DNA of 64,000 nt from Winogradskyella sp. MH6 (GCF_022810765.1 NZ_CP094494.1:2852001-2916000); one strand, 5' to 3'. Numbered from the stretch's first letter, positions 35,056 through 44,362 are shown. Program-made: numbers and translations. Notes: generated by a model not told the origin, from the letters alone.

Positions 35056-35962
35056 ATTTTCTAGGATGAAACTTATTGAGTACATCACTTAAGTGAGAGC
35101 GATCTACATGCATATAGACTTCGGTTGTAGTAATACTTTCGTGGCCAAGCATCATTTGTATAGCTCTAAGGTCCGCACCATTTTCTAATAAATGCGTTGC
35201 AAAAGAGTGTCTAAATGTATGTGGCGATACGGTTTTATTTAATCCAGACTTTTTAACCAGATTTTTAATAATCGTAAAAATCATAGCGCGTGTTAGTTTA
35301 TTGCCTTTATAATTAAGGAATAAAATATCTTTTGATTCTGGGTTTACATCAATATGGTTTCTAATATCTCTCCATATATATATGTATTTTTTAGTAGACT
35401 CACCAATAGGAACAAAACGTTGTTTATCTCCCTTACCTGTAACCTTTATAAAACCTTCGTCAAAAAACAGATCTGATATTTTTAATTCAATAAGTTCACT
35501 AACACGCAGACCACAACTATATAAGGTTTCAATGATAGCTCTATTGCGCTCTCCAAGATTAACTCCTTGGTATTGGTAGCTTAGATCTATAGTGTTAATC
35601 AGTAAATCAATATCATCGACAGATAACGTATCTGGAAGCTTTCTACCAATTTTTGGGGACTCAATTAAATCCATAGGATTAGAATCTCTATAATTTTCAA
35701 AAACCAAATAATCAAAAAAGTTTCTTAAACCAGAAATTAATCTTCCTTGAGATCTTGGATTTATAGTTTTAGATATAGAATAGATGAATTGTTTTATTTG
35801 GTCTTTATCAATCTTATCTGGAGCTATATGTATTTCATTATCTTCTAGATAGTTGATGAGTTTTTTTATATCGAAGCTATAATTTTCAATAGAATTATGA
35901 GATAGGCCACGTTCTATTTGCAAATAATGCCTATAATCTTTAATTGCCTGAGACCATTTCAT
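35054..35962 (-). CDS. xerD: Tyrosine recombinase XerD
   Basis: A 302-residue site-specific recombinase. It has an N-terminal SAM-like core-binding domain (about 1-85) and a catalytic domain with Arg in YSCGLRVSELIEL, Lys in GKGDKQRFVPIG, HTFRHSFATHLLENGADLR, LGHESITTTEVY and the nucleophile Tyr in EVYMHV. Length and ending (VLNKFHPRK) fit chromosomal XerD, which resolves chromosome dimers at dif, rather than an element integrase. It is a single gene on the minus strand. Confidence 0.92.
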   Translation of the reverse strand: MKWSQAIKDYRHYLQIERGLSHNSIENYSFDIKKLINYLEDNEIHIAPDKIDKDQIKQFIYSISKTINPRSQGRLISGLRNFFDYLVFENYRDSNPMDLIESPKIGRKLPDTLSVDDIDLLINTIDLSYQYQGVNLGERNRAIIETLYSCGLRVSELIELKISDLFFDEGFIKVTGKGDKQRFVPIGESTKKYIYIWRDIRNHIDVNPESKDILFLNYKGNKLTRAMIFTIIKNLVKKSGLNKTVSPHTFRHSFATHLLENGADLRAIQMMLGHESITTTEVYMHVDRSHLSDVLNKFHPRK

Positions 35963-36181
35963 GGTAAAAAATAGAGGTTTTAGGGCTAAAAAGTAATGAA
36001 AATGATACGTAATTCATCGTATTTTTAATAAAAAATGTTAATAACGTAATTCGTAAAAATCTAACTTTTAGAACTTTACAAAAAAATGTTTACAAAATTG
36101 TTAATAACTCTATGCGAAAATTTTAATATTATAAAAAAAAGGCTTTAGTTTGTATTAATCAATTTTAAAACTTAAAAGATT

Positions 36182-36661
36182 ATGAAAAAATTATTTTTAG
36201 CTGCTTTTGCAGTTTTTGCTTTTGCAAGTGTTAATGCACAAGAATTTAAAGTAGGTTTAAATGCTGGTATACCTGTTGGTGATGCTGATACAGCATATAG
36301 CTTTAATATTCAATTAGATGTTGCTGCTTTATGGGAGGTGTCTGATGCTTTTGATGCTGGTGTAACAGCAGGTTATTCTAATACGTCACTTAAATCTGAA
36401 TATAAGGATTTTGGTGATTCAGCTGGATTTATTCCAATTGCTGCGACTGGTCGTTATGCGGTTTCTGATGATTTTACATTAGGTGCTGATTTAGGTTATG
36501 CTTTAGGTGTAAACGAAGGTAACGATGGTGGATTTTATTACAGACCTAGAGCTTCTTATAGCGTAAGTGAACCACTTGATGTTGTACTTGCTTTTTCAAA
36601 TGTTAGTGCAGATGGATTTACTTTTAGCGCACTGACTTTAGGAGTTGAATACGGATTTTAA
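36182..36661 (+). CDS. Small outer-membrane beta-barrel protein
   Basis: A 159-residue protein with a signal peptide (1-20, ending VNAQ) and about eight alternating strands (EFKVGLNAGIPVGD, FDAGVTAGYSN, YRPRASYSVSE), ending FSALTLGVEYGF with the aromatic last residue typical of barrels inserted by BamA. It is one of four such genes close together. The function cannot be read from sequence. Confidence 0.8.
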   Translation: MKKLFLAAFAVFAFASVNAQEFKVGLNAGIPVGDADTAYSFNIQLDVAALWEVSDAFDAGVTAGYSNTSLKSEYKDFGDSAGFIPIAATGRYAVSDDFTLGADLGYALGVNEGNDGGFYYRPRASYSVSEPLDVVLAFSNVSADGFTFSALTLGVEYGF

Positions 36662-36681
36662 GAATTAAAAAAATTCTAAAT

Positions 36682-36713
36682 AAAAAAGAGAGGCAATTTT
36701 GCCTCTCTTTTTT
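36682..36713 (+). terminator. Intrinsic terminator between two barrel genes
   Basis: A 14-bp stem (36682-36695 with 36700-36713, loop ATTT) has GAGAGGC/GCCTCTC at its core and a T tail. Confidence 0.85.
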
Positions 36714-36744
36714 TATTTTATCAATTAAAAACAAACAAAAAATT

Positions 36745-37302
36745 ATGAAGAATATTTTATCTGCAAGTTTAGTCTTTTTAATGGCTGTAATAGGTAATGC
36801 ACAAAATGATGCTAAAACTAAATCAGTTAATTTGTCTTATGGAATTAAGGGAGGTTACAACTCTTTTACCGAAAGATTTTCCTTTGAAGGCGATTCTGCT
36901 TCTGAAAGTGGATCTGGGTTTTATTTAGGATTCTTTACCGATTTTTCAATTACAGATAAAATTAGTATCCAACCAGAGTTGTTATATGTTTTAGTAACTC
37001 AATATAATATTGATGGAGATGTGTTGGTATTTCCTATTATGGGGAAATATAAGGTAAAAGAGTCTTTTAGCATTTTATTAGGGCCACAATTAGATTATAT
37101 ATTAGAAAAAGATGTTGAAGATATAAAGCGGTTAGGTGTGGGCTTAGCTGCAGGTGTTACTTTTGATATATCTCAAAGTTTATTTATGGATATGCGTTTT
37201 TCTTATGGCTTAAGCAATCGTTTAGGCGATGCCTACGATGGTTTTGATGCAAAGCTTAAAGTTAATTTTTTGCAAATAGGTTTAGGATATAAATTTAAGT
37301 GA
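36745..37302 (+). CDS. Outer-membrane beta-barrel (porin-family) protein
   Basis: A 185-residue protein with a signal peptide (about 1-19, ending GNAQ) and the PF13568-type barrel pattern: YGIKGGYNSFTERF, FYLGFFTDFSITDKISIQPELLY, FSILLGPQLDYILEK, and a final strand LQIGLGYKFK. The phrase IQPELLY is very characteristic of this family. It resembles the barrel gene at 38627 in layout, so the two may be related copies. Function unknown. Confidence 0.8.
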   Translation: MKNILSASLVFLMAVIGNAQNDAKTKSVNLSYGIKGGYNSFTERFSFEGDSASESGSGFYLGFFTDFSITDKISIQPELLYVLVTQYNIDGDVLVFPIMGKYKVKESFSILLGPQLDYILEKDVEDIKRLGVGLAAGVTFDISQSLFMDMRFSYGLSNRLGDAYDGFDAKLKVNFLQIGLGYKFK

Positions 37303-37466
37303 TAATATATCTACTTAGTATGTTTTCAGATTTTTATAATTATTTAGAGCCAATTAAAATTACTTTAAGTTATTTATAGTTTAAGATTTTTTTCTTGCTT
37401 TTTTCAATATCGATAAAATACACTTTTTGTTAACAATTTTTTAAGTTTTATATGTAGCTCATAACT

Positions 37467-37474
37467 TACATTTG
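37467..37474 (+). promoter_or_regulatory. Probable -7 box of the third barrel gene
   Basis: TACATTTG matches TAnnTTTG and is followed by C, 32 bases before the ATG at 37507. No clear -33 TTG is at the right distance. Confidence 0.45.
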
Positions 37475-37506
37475 CCGACCAAATTAATTTTAAACTTTAT
37501 ACAATT

Positions 37507-38127
37507 ATGAAAAAAGTATTACTTACAGCTGCTATTGCAGTATTCGGTTTAACAAATATGAACGCTCAAGAAGATGACAAAACTTTCGGATTTTCTGAAG
37601 GAGACATCTTTGTAGAAGGTAACGTTGGCTTTAACAGCTACAATGACAAAAATACTGATGAAAAATCAAACAGTTTTAACATTAGCCCAAAGGTAGGTTA
37701 TTTTATTAGTGATGATTTAGCTATTGGTGGTGAGTTAATGTTCAACTCATACAAAACAGAAGTTGGTGGTACAGATACATCTGACGTAACTGGATTTGGT
37801 GTTGGTGCTTTTGCGCGTTACTATTTCTTAGATTTAGGAGAGCGTTTTAAAACTAATGCAGAGTTTGGTGTTGCTTATTCTTCTGCCAACGATAAAATTG
37901 CTGATGCAAAGTTAAATGGCTTTGGAGCTGGTTTAGGTTTAGGTATTAACTACTTTGCTACTGAAAACATTGCTTTAACTTTCGGATTAAAGAATGTATT
38001 ATCTTTCTCTTCTGCTAAGTATGATACTGATGGTGCAGAAGCAGAAACTAACTTTAACTTCGGTTTTGGTGATGTAGCTAACCCATTTGGTGGTAACGCT
38101 TCTTTTGGTTTATTATTTGTATTCTAA
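37507..38127 (+). CDS. Outer-membrane beta-barrel protein
   Basis: A 206-residue protein with a signal peptide (1-20, ending MNAQ) and about eight to ten strands (IFVEGNVGFNSYND, ISPKVGYFISDDLAIGGEL, VGAFARYYF, GFGAGLGLGINYFATENIALTFGLKNVL), ending NASFGLLFVF with a terminal Phe. The codon use is smooth and highly expressed in style (many GGT and GCT codons), suggesting an abundant envelope protein. It has its own promoter box and terminator. Confidence 0.82.
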   Translation: MKKVLLTAAIAVFGLTNMNAQEDDKTFGFSEGDIFVEGNVGFNSYNDKNTDEKSNSFNISPKVGYFISDDLAIGGELMFNSYKTEVGGTDTSDVTGFGVGAFARYYFLDLGERFKTNAEFGVAYSSANDKIADAKLNGFGAGLGLGINYFATENIALTFGLKNVLSFSSAKYDTDGAEAETNFNFGFGDVANPFGGNASFGLLFVF

Positions 38128-38151
38128 ACCAAACACTATATTATAATTAAG

Positions 38152-38178
38152 ACCGAAGCATTTGCTTCGGTTTTTTTA
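38152..38178 (+). terminator. Intrinsic terminator of the third barrel gene
   Basis: An 8-bp stem ACCGAAGC/GCTTCGGT (38152-38159 and 38164-38171) is followed by seven T residues. Confidence 0.85.
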
Positions 38179-38192
38179 TGCACTAATTTTTC

Positions 38193-38200
38193 TATATTTA
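38193..38200 (+). promoter_or_regulatory. Promoter -7 box almost touching aroQ
   Basis: TATATTTA, one base off TAnnTTTG, ends four bases before the aroQ ATG, predicting a near-leaderless message. Confidence 0.4.
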
Positions 38201-38204
38201 CTCT

Positions 38205-38624
38205 ATGAAGCAACTGATTATAATCAACGGACCAAACTTAAATCTATTAGGGAAACGTGAACCAGAAATTTATGGCAGTCAAACTTTTGAAGATTATTTA
38301 AAAACACTTCAATCTAAATACAGTAATATTGCGTTAGATTATTTTCAATCTAATATAGAAGGTGAGCTTATTGATAAGTTGCAAGACGTTGGTTTTAGTT
38401 ATGATGGTATCATTTTAAATGCTGCTGCCTATACACATACTTCTGTTGGTATTGGTGATGCTGTAAAAGCTATTGATACACCAGTTGTAGAAGTGCATAT
38501 ATCCAACACATTTTCGCGTGAGGAATTTAGACATCAATCCTATATTTCGCCTAATGCAAAAGGAGTAATTCTCGGCTTTGGTCTAAAAAGCTATGATCTT
38601 GCTATTGAAAGTTTTATGCTTTAA
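38205..38624 (+). CDS. aroQ: Type II 3-dehydroquinate dehydratase
   Basis: Shikimate-pathway enzyme removing water from 3-dehydroquinate; usually a dodecamer in the cytoplasm. The 139 residues carry all family motifs: LIINGPNLNLLGKREPEIYG with the catalytic Tyr, YFQSNIEGELIDKL, ILNAAAYTHTSVGIGDAV, VEVHISNTFSREEFRH with the catalytic His, and GLKSYDLAI. It is followed two bases later by a barrel gene. In many Flavobacteriaceae aroQ and xerD are close divergent neighbours; here about 2.2 kb with three barrel genes lies between them. Confidence 0.96.
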   Translation: MKQLIIINGPNLNLLGKREPEIYGSQTFEDYLKTLQSKYSNIALDYFQSNIEGELIDKLQDVGFSYDGIILNAAAYTHTSVGIGDAVKAIDTPVVEVHISNTFSREEFRHQSYISPNAKGVILGFGLKSYDLAIESFML

Positions 38625-38626
38625 CT

Positions 38627-39100
38627 ATGAGAAAATGTGCCTTTACAATTCTAATTGCTTGTTTTTGTTTGATGCTTTCTGCTCAAACAGAATTTGGTGT
38701 TAAAGGTGGATTAAACTTTACTTTTTTTAAGGTTACGGAAGGTGATTTTGGTACTAATCCAGATACTGAGATAGGTTATTATGGAGGTGTTTTTGTAGAT
38801 TTTCCAATAGAAAGTGGGTTTCATATTCAAACTGAACTCTTGTATAATGGAGTTGGTGATTTTAAATTTTTAAATGCACCTATTTATTTAAAATATGATA
38901 TCTATGATAATGTTCATATTCTGGTAGGTCCAAGTTTAAATTATTTTTTTGATTTCTTCTCTAATAAATTTAAAGTAAGAGCAGATCTTAGTTTAGACTA
39001 TGATTTTTCATCAGACTTAAGTATGCATATGAAATATACCTTTGGCCTCGAAGAATTATCTCCCAATGTATTATTTCTAGGATTAGGATATAGGTTATAA
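38627..39100 (+). CDS. Outer-membrane beta-barrel protein coupled to aroQ
   Basis: A 157-residue protein with a signal peptide (about 1-19, ending LSAQ) and a short PF13568-type barrel: TEFGVKGGLNFTFFKV, GGVFVDFPIESGFHIQTELLYNG, VHILVGPSLNYFFDFF, with the last strand VLFLGLGYRL. It starts two bases after aroQ with no room for a promoter, so it is transcribed with it even though the functions look unrelated. It ends in a terminator shared with lpdA. Confidence 0.8.
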   Translation: MRKCAFTILIACFCLMLSAQTEFGVKGGLNFTFFKVTEGDFGTNPDTEIGYYGGVFVDFPIESGFHIQTELLYNGVGDFKFLNAPIYLKYDIYDNVHILVGPSLNYFFDFFSNKFKVRADLSLDYDFSSDLSMHMKYTFGLEELSPNVLFLGLGYRL

Positions 39101-39130
39101 AAAATGCGATTCATATAGAATCGCATTTTT
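39100..39130. terminator. Bidirectional terminator between the barrel gene and lpdA
   Basis: A 13-bp perfect stem (39100-39112 with 39118-39130, loop ATATA), with A and T arms, lies between converging genes. Confidence 0.85.
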
Positions 39131-39153
39131 TATTTATTGTAATTGTTATTCAA

Positions 39154-40530
39154 TTATAAATGAATAACTTCATCATAAGCATCTGCAACAGCCTCCATAA
39201 CCGCCTCACTCATTGTTGGGTGTGGGTGAACTGCTTTTAAAACTTCGTGACCTGTAGTTTCTAATTTACGACCTAATACAGCTTCTGCAATCATATCGGT
39301 AACTCCAGCACCAATCATGTGGCATCCTAACCATTCGCCATATTTGGCATCAAAAATAACTTTTACAAAGCCATCTTTGTTTCCTCCTGCACTTGCTTTA
39401 CCAGATGCAGAGAATGGGAACTTACCAACTTTAATATCGTAACCTTGCTCTTTTGCTTGTGCTTCAGTAAGTCCTACACTGGCAACTTCTGGCGCGCAAT
39501 ATGTACAACCAGGAATGTTTCCGTAGTCTAGAGCTTCTACATGCATTCCAGCTATTTTTTCAACACAAAGAATACCTTCGGCAGAAGCAACGTGTGCTAA
39601 AGCCTGTCCAGGTGTTACGTCACCTATAGCATAATATCCTGGTATATTGGTTTGGTAGTAATCATTTACTAAAATTTTATCTCTATCAACTGCAATACCT
39701 ACATCTTCTAAACCAATATTTTCGATATTAGATTTAATTCCAACAGCAGAAAGTACAAGGTCAGCCTCTAAAACTTCTTCACCCTTTTTAGTTTTAACAG
39801 TAGCTTTTACACCATCACCAGAGGTGTCAACAGAAGTTACTTCTGCAGAAGTCATAATTTTAATTCCAGATTTTTTAAAGCTACGCTCCAATTGTTTTGA
39901 TACTTCATCATCTTCAACAGGAACAATTTTTGGCATATATTCTACAATGGTTACTTCTGTACCCATTGCGTTGTAGAAATAAGCAAATTCAACACCAATG
40001 GCACCAGAACCAACAACAATCATCTTCTTTGGTTGCTTATCTAGAGTCATGGCTTGTCTGTAACCAATTACTTTTTTACCATCTTGAGGTAAGCTTGGTA
40101 ACTCACGAGAACGCGCACCTGTTGCAATTATGATGTGGTCTGCGGAATAGTCTTTACCGTCAACTTCAACTTTCTTTCCTGGCTTCACTTTTCCATAGCC
40201 TTCAATAACGTCAATTTTATTCTTTTTCATTAAGAACTTTACACCATTACTCATGCCATCTGCGACACCACGGCTTCGTTTTACAACTGCATCAAAATCG
40301 TGTTCCGCATCTTTAACTTTTAAACCGTAATCTTCAGCGTGTTTTAGGTATTCAAAAACCTGAGCGGATTTTAAAAGTGCTTTTGTTGGGATACAACCCC
40401 AATTTAAACATACACCACCAAGACTTTCTTTTTCTACTACAGCAGTTTTAAAACCTAATTGTGATGCTCTAATTGCTGTTACGTAGCCACCAGGACCACT
40501 TCCTAATACTATGATATCGTATTTACTCAT
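39154..40530 (-). CDS. lpdA: Dihydrolipoyl dehydrogenase
   Basis: FAD enzyme (E3) reoxidising lipoamide in 2-oxoacid dehydrogenase and glycine cleavage complexes. The 458 residues show the FAD-binding GSGPGGY (10-16), the redox disulfide GGVCLNWGCIPTK (Cys41, Cys46), the NAD-binding VVGSGAIGVEFAYF, the FAD-contacting YYAIGDVTPG and the C-terminal active-site HPHPTMSEA. It stands alone; no E1 or E2 gene is nearby, so it probably serves several complexes. Confidence 0.96.
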   Translation of the reverse strand: MSKYDIIVLGSGPGGYVTAIRASQLGFKTAVVEKESLGGVCLNWGCIPTKALLKSAQVFEYLKHAEDYGLKVKDAEHDFDAVVKRSRGVADGMSNGVKFLMKKNKIDVIEGYGKVKPGKKVEVDGKDYSADHIIIATGARSRELPSLPQDGKKVIGYRQAMTLDKQPKKMIVVGSGAIGVEFAYFYNAMGTEVTIVEYMPKIVPVEDDEVSKQLERSFKKSGIKIMTSAEVTSVDTSGDGVKATVKTKKGEEVLEADLVLSAVGIKSNIENIGLEDVGIAVDRDKILVNDYYQTNIPGYYAIGDVTPGQALAHVASAEGILCVEKIAGMHVEALDYGNIPGCTYCAPEVASVGLTEAQAKEQGYDIKVGKFPFSASGKASAGGNKDGFVKVIFDAKYGEWLGCHMIGAGVTDMIAEAVLGRKLETTGHEVLKAVHPHPTMSEAVMEAVADAYDEVIHL

Positions 40531-40586
40531 GAGTAATTTTTTAGTTGAATTTTAAGAGTACGAATTTACGAAACCAAAACGTAATA

Positions 40587-41138
40587 TTAAAGGTCTTCGG
40601 TAAAATGTCTTTTGCCTTTGTCTTTTGCGAATTTTTCTTGATTGTAATCTTTTGATTTTCCTTTAGGTATTGATAGCGATTGCCAATTATTTCCTTTGGT
40701 AAGTTTACCTAAAAACACAATCTGACCTACATGGTAGGCATAGTGCATCATTTGTCGGTTTATGGCTTCAACAACTGTGTGACCTTGATTTCTTATGTAG
40801 ATAATTCGATCTAAATCTTCGGTTTTAAGTGGTTTTATGGCATTAAATAAGCAATCCCAACCTTTGTTCCATGTAGATAAAAGCTCTTCTTTTGTATGAA
40901 ACGAATCCATAAATTCTTCATCACGCATTCTCCATTCTTTTTCGCCATCTTCTGTTAAAAAATTGGTCCAGCGACTTAGCATGTTGCCAACAATATGTTT
41001 TACAATAATGGCAATGGAATTAGAGTCTTTTGTAAACTCGTTTTTTAATTCTTCAAACGTTAGTTGGTCAAAAGTTTGATCTCCAAGACTTTTGTAATAT
41101 TCAAATTGTTTTATGCTACTTTCAAGATAACTATTCAT
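40587..41138 (-). CDS. DinB-like (DUF1572) protein
   Basis: A 183-residue four-helix protein of the DinB superfamily, DUF1572 type. Likely metal-binding histidines are in IVKHIVGNMLSRW and MMHYAYHVGQIVFLGKL. The chain begins MNSYLESSIKQFEYYKSLGDQ. A TTG at 41162 would add eight residues, but the ATG at 41138 is better and overlaps the msrB stop by eight bases. It is coupled to msrB. Both could belong to a thiol or oxidative-damage response, an inference from context. Confidence 0.8.
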   Translation of the reverse strand: MNSYLESSIKQFEYYKSLGDQTFDQLTFEELKNEFTKDSNSIAIIVKHIVGNMLSRWTNFLTEDGEKEWRMRDEEFMDSFHTKEELLSTWNKGWDCLFNAIKPLKTEDLDRIIYIRNQGHTVVEAINRQMMHYAYHVGQIVFLGKLTKGNNWQSLSIPKGKSKDYNQEKFAKDKGKRHFTEDL

Positions 41139-41625
41139 CTTTTGTGTTGTTTTCTGGAACAAATTTTAATGCTACACCATTAATACAATGACGCTTTCCG
41201 GTTGTGGCTTTTGGACCGTCATTGAACACATGGCCTAAATGTCCACCACAGGTTGCGCAATGTTCTTCGGTACGTGCATATCCAATTTCATAATCTGTTG
41301 TAAAAGCCACATTACCTTCAATTTCTTTATCAAAACTTGGCCAGCCTGTGCCAGAATCAAATTTATGTTCACTTTTAAATAAAGGTGTATCACAGGCAGC
41401 ACAATGATAAACACCCTTTTCATAATTTTTATTTAAAGGACTAGAAAACGCACGCTCTGTGCCAGCTTCTCTAAGAACATAATATTCCATTTTGGTCAAT
41501 TCTGCTTTCCATTCTGCATCGGTTTTGGTGATTGGAAAGCTGTCTTTTTTTGTTTCTTTTTTTTGGGCAGAGCCATTGCAGTTAAATAAAATGGCAGCTA
41601 ATGCGAATAATAAAATCTTTTTCAT
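41131..41625 (-). CDS. msrB: Peptide-methionine (R)-S-oxide reductase, exported lipoprotein form
   Basis: Repairs methionine-R-sulfoxide in proteins. The 164-residue chain starts with a lipoprotein-type signal (MKKILLFALAAILFNC, Cys16), so this copy should sit in the envelope. The MsrB domain (about 35-160) has two zinc CxxC pairs (HCAACDTP and HCATCGGHLGHVF), SGTGWPSF and the catalytic cysteine in TGKRHCINGVALKF. It is coupled to the downstream DinB-like gene. Confidence 0.93.
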   Translation of the reverse strand: MKKILLFALAAILFNCNGSAQKKETKKDSFPITKTDAEWKAELTKMEYYVLREAGTERAFSSPLNKNYEKGVYHCAACDTPLFKSEHKFDSGTGWPSFDKEIEGNVAFTTDYEIGYARTEEHCATCGGHLGHVFNDGPKATTGKRHCINGVALKFVPENNTKDE

Positions 41626-41888
41626 AGTTTAAATTTACAAATTTTTGATTGTAATTTTCGTCGTATCAAGTTTTGAAAAATTACAAAACTAGCAGTGTGA
41701 TTTTTTATAAATGAAATACCTTAAAGAGTTGATAAAATCATAATATTTATTTAATTTTCAGAGGAGATTTTTTTGATACTTTTCTCATCGGTTTTAGTTT
41801 TATGAAATGAGTTCTAATATTATTAGCACCAAAAAAATGTTAAAGAACGAATGACATCATAAGACTTTAAAGCAATAAACAGTTATAG

Positions 41889-43097
41889 ATGAAAGCATTA
41901 TTTCTTACCAGAGAGTTTCCTCCTTATGTTTATGGAGGAGCTGGTGTGCACGTAGAATATTTAGCCAAAGAATTATCTGAATTAATGCAAGTTGAAGTCA
42001 GGGCTTTTGGCGACCAAGATAAAACAGCTAACAACTTAAGTGTTAAAGGTTATCCTTTTGAAGATGGTTTTTTTAAAGATAGTGATAGCAAATTAAAATC
42101 TATATTTAAAACCTTAAGTACTGGATTACACATGAATGCTGATATCATCGATGCAGATATTGTACACTGCCATACCTGGTATTCTCATTTTGCAGGCATA
42201 ATGGCAAAATTGTGTTATGGTGTGCCAATGGTTTTAACTACACACTCCCTAGAACCATTACGACCTTGGAAACGTGAACAATTAGGCAGGGGCTATGATG
42301 CTTCTTCCTGGATTGAAAAAACAGCAATAGAAATGGCTGATTGTCTAATTGCTGTTTCAGAAGAAACAAAGCAAGATATTTTAACCCACTTTAATGTTGA
42401 TGAAGATAAAATTGAAGTGGTATACAATGGTATTGATTTAAAGGAGTATGCTGTTGTAAAAGAAACTAATGTTCTTGAAGCTTATGGTATAGATAAAAAC
42501 AAACCTTATGTGCTTTTTGTTGGAAGAATTACAAGACAAAAAGGAATCGTTCACTTAGTAAATGCCATAAAATATATAGATGCTAATACTCAAATAGTCT
42601 TATGTGCTGGTGCGCCAGATACAGAAGAAATTGCCAAAGAGATGGAAGATGCTGTGGCAGAAGCGTCTAAAACGAGAGATAATATCTTTTGGATTGATAA
42701 GATGCTAGACAAGAAAGACGTCATTCAGTTGTATTCTCATGCAGATGTGTTTTGTTGTCCATCTATTTATGAACCCTTCGGAATTATAAATATAGAAGCC
42801 ATGGCTTGTGAAACAGCTGTTGTTGCGAGTGCTGTTGGTGGTATTAAAGAAGTTGTGGTTGAAGGTGAAACAGGTTTGTTAGTTAACTTAGAACAGCAAA
42901 ATGTAGCGCCTTTTGAACCTGTAAACCCAGATCAATTTTCTAGAGATTTGGCAGAAGGTGTAAACAAAGTAATAGCAGATAAAGAACTCAGGGATAAAAT
43001 GGCAAAAAATGGGAGACAGCGTGTAGAAGAGTTTTTTGACTGGAAAGCAATTGCAAAGCAAACTAAAAATATATATCAATCATTAATTAATAAGTAA
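41889..43097 (+). CDS. Glycogen synthase / maltose-1-phosphate synthase (actinobacterial GlgA/GlgM type)
   Basis: A GT4-fold retaining glycosyltransferase using a nucleotide-glucose donor. The 402-residue chain is the short type named glgA in Corynebacterium and GlgM in mycobacteria rather than the GT5 GlgA of Escherichia: MKALFLTREFPPYVYGGAGVHVEYL, CHTWYSHFAG, THSLEPLRPWKREQLG, VVYNGIDLKEY, FVGRITRQKGI and PSIYEPFGIINIEAMAC. In mycobacteria this enzyme makes alpha-maltose-1-phosphate from ADP-glucose. With glgC beside it (TAATG overlap) and glgE downstream, the same use is likely here. It is first in the cluster, after a 263-base upstream region with no recognisable element. Confidence 0.9.
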   Translation: MKALFLTREFPPYVYGGAGVHVEYLAKELSELMQVEVRAFGDQDKTANNLSVKGYPFEDGFFKDSDSKLKSIFKTLSTGLHMNADIIDADIVHCHTWYSHFAGIMAKLCYGVPMVLTTHSLEPLRPWKREQLGRGYDASSWIEKTAIEMADCLIAVSEETKQDILTHFNVDEDKIEVVYNGIDLKEYAVVKETNVLEAYGIDKNKPYVLFVGRITRQKGIVHLVNAIKYIDANTQIVLCAGAPDTEEIAKEMEDAVAEASKTRDNIFWIDKMLDKKDVIQLYSHADVFCCPSIYEPFGIINIEAMACETAVVASAVGGIKEVVVEGETGLLVNLEQQNVAPFEPVNPDQFSRDLAEGVNKVIADKELRDKMAKNGRQRVEEFFDWKAIAKQTKNIYQSLINK

Positions 43098-44362
43098 TGG
43101 TAAACAATAAAGTCTTAAGTATCATTTTAGGTGGAGGACAAGGTTCTCGTTTATATCCACTGACAGAAAAGCGTTCTAAACCAGCAGTACCTATAGCTGG
43201 TAAGTACAGATTGGTGGATATTCCTATTTCAAACTGTATCAATTCAGAAGTAAAGCGTATGTACGTTTTAACACAGTTTAATTCGGCATCTTTAAATAGA
43301 CATATAAAAAACACTTACCATTTTAGTTTTTTCAGTTCAGCATTTGTGGATGTATTAGCAGCAGAACAAACTATTAAAAGCGATAAATGGTTTCAAGGAA
43401 CGGCTGATGCTGTAAGACAAAGTATGCACCATTTTCTTCAGCACGAGTTTGAGTATGCATTAATACTTTCTGGCGACCAATTGTACCAAATGGATTATAA
43501 CGACATGATTAATGCTCACATAGAAGCCAAGGCAGATATCTCTGTGGCTACTTATCCTGTAAATGCTAAAGACGGCACTTCGTTTGGTATATTAAAGACA
43601 GATGACGATAATAGAATTACATCTTTTATTGAAAAGCCATCAGCAGAGGTTATTGTAGATTGGAAGTCTGAAGTTAGCGACGAAATGAAACAACAAGGTC
43701 GTGAATATTTAGGATCAACAGGGATTTATATTTTTAATAAAGACCTTTTGGTTGAATTGATGAATGACGAAAGCACAGTAGACTTTGGAAAAGAAATTAT
43801 TCCGCAAAATATAGATAAACACAAAGTAATAAGTTTCCCTTTTGAAGGTTATTGGACAGATATCGGAAATATAGATTCTTTCTTTGAAGCTAACTTAGGA
43901 TTGACCGATGAAATACCTCAATTTAACCTTTATGATTTAAACAATAGAGTCTACACTAATGCACGTATTTTACCAACATCGAAGGTTTCTGGTACTACAT
44001 TAAATAGAGCTGTAATTGCAGAAGGTTGCTTGATTCATGCAGCAACTATTGAAAAATCGGTAATTGGTATACGATCTAGGATTGGTAAAGAATCTACAGT
44101 TATAAACACGTATATGATGGGTAGTGATATTTATGAATCTCTTGAAGATATTGAGACAAAAAAGATTGATATTTTAATGGGAATAGGTGAACGCTGCTTT
44201 ATAAAAAATGCTATTATCGATAAAAATTGTAGAATAGGAGATGATGTAAGGATAAATGGCGGTCCACATCTAGAAGATACGGAAACGGACAAATACGTTA
44301 TAAAAGACGGAATTGTAGTCATAAAAAAAGACGCAATAATTCCTCACGGAACAATAATTTAA
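43097..44362 (+). CDS. glgC: Glucose-1-phosphate adenylyltransferase
   Basis: Makes ADP-glucose, the donor for glucan and maltose-1-phosphate synthesis. The 421 residues have the nucleotidyltransferase motif ILGGGQGSRLYPLTEKRSKPAVP, YRLVDIPISNCINS, LSGDQLYQMDY, FIEKPS and a left-handed beta-helix C-terminal domain (about 295-421, VIGIRSRIGKESTVINTYMMG) that normally carries allosteric sites. The start overlaps the synthase stop by one base, so donor synthesis and use are coupled. It converges on the otsAB gene across 14 bases. Confidence 0.96.
   Translation: MVNNKVLSIILGGGQGSRLYPLTEKRSKPAVPIAGKYRLVDIPISNCINSEVKRMYVLTQFNSASLNRHIKNTYHFSFFSSAFVDVLAAEQTIKSDKWFQGTADAVRQSMHHFLQHEFEYALILSGDQLYQMDYNDMINAHIEAKADISVATYPVNAKDGTSFGILKTDDDNRITSFIEKPSAEVIVDWKSEVSDEMKQQGREYLGSTGIYIFNKDLLVELMNDESTVDFGKEIIPQNIDKHKVISFPFEGYWTDIGNIDSFFEANLGLTDEIPQFNLYDLNNRVYTNARILPTSKVSGTTLNRAVIAEGCLIHAATIEKSVIGIRSRIGKESTVINTYMMGSDIYESLEDIETKKIDILMGIGERCFIKNAIIDKNCRIGDDVRINGGPHLEDTETDKYVIKDGIVVIKKDAIIPHGTII

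Noticed and set aside
35054..35962. Tyrosine recombinase as a sign of an integrated element
   Set aside because: Length and motifs fit chromosomal XerD, and there are no flanking repeats, tRNA or phage genes.
41626..41888. Possible RNA or control element in the gap upstream of the glucan cluster
   Set aside because: The 263 bases are AT-rich with no stable hairpin, promoter pair or RNA motif that I could support.
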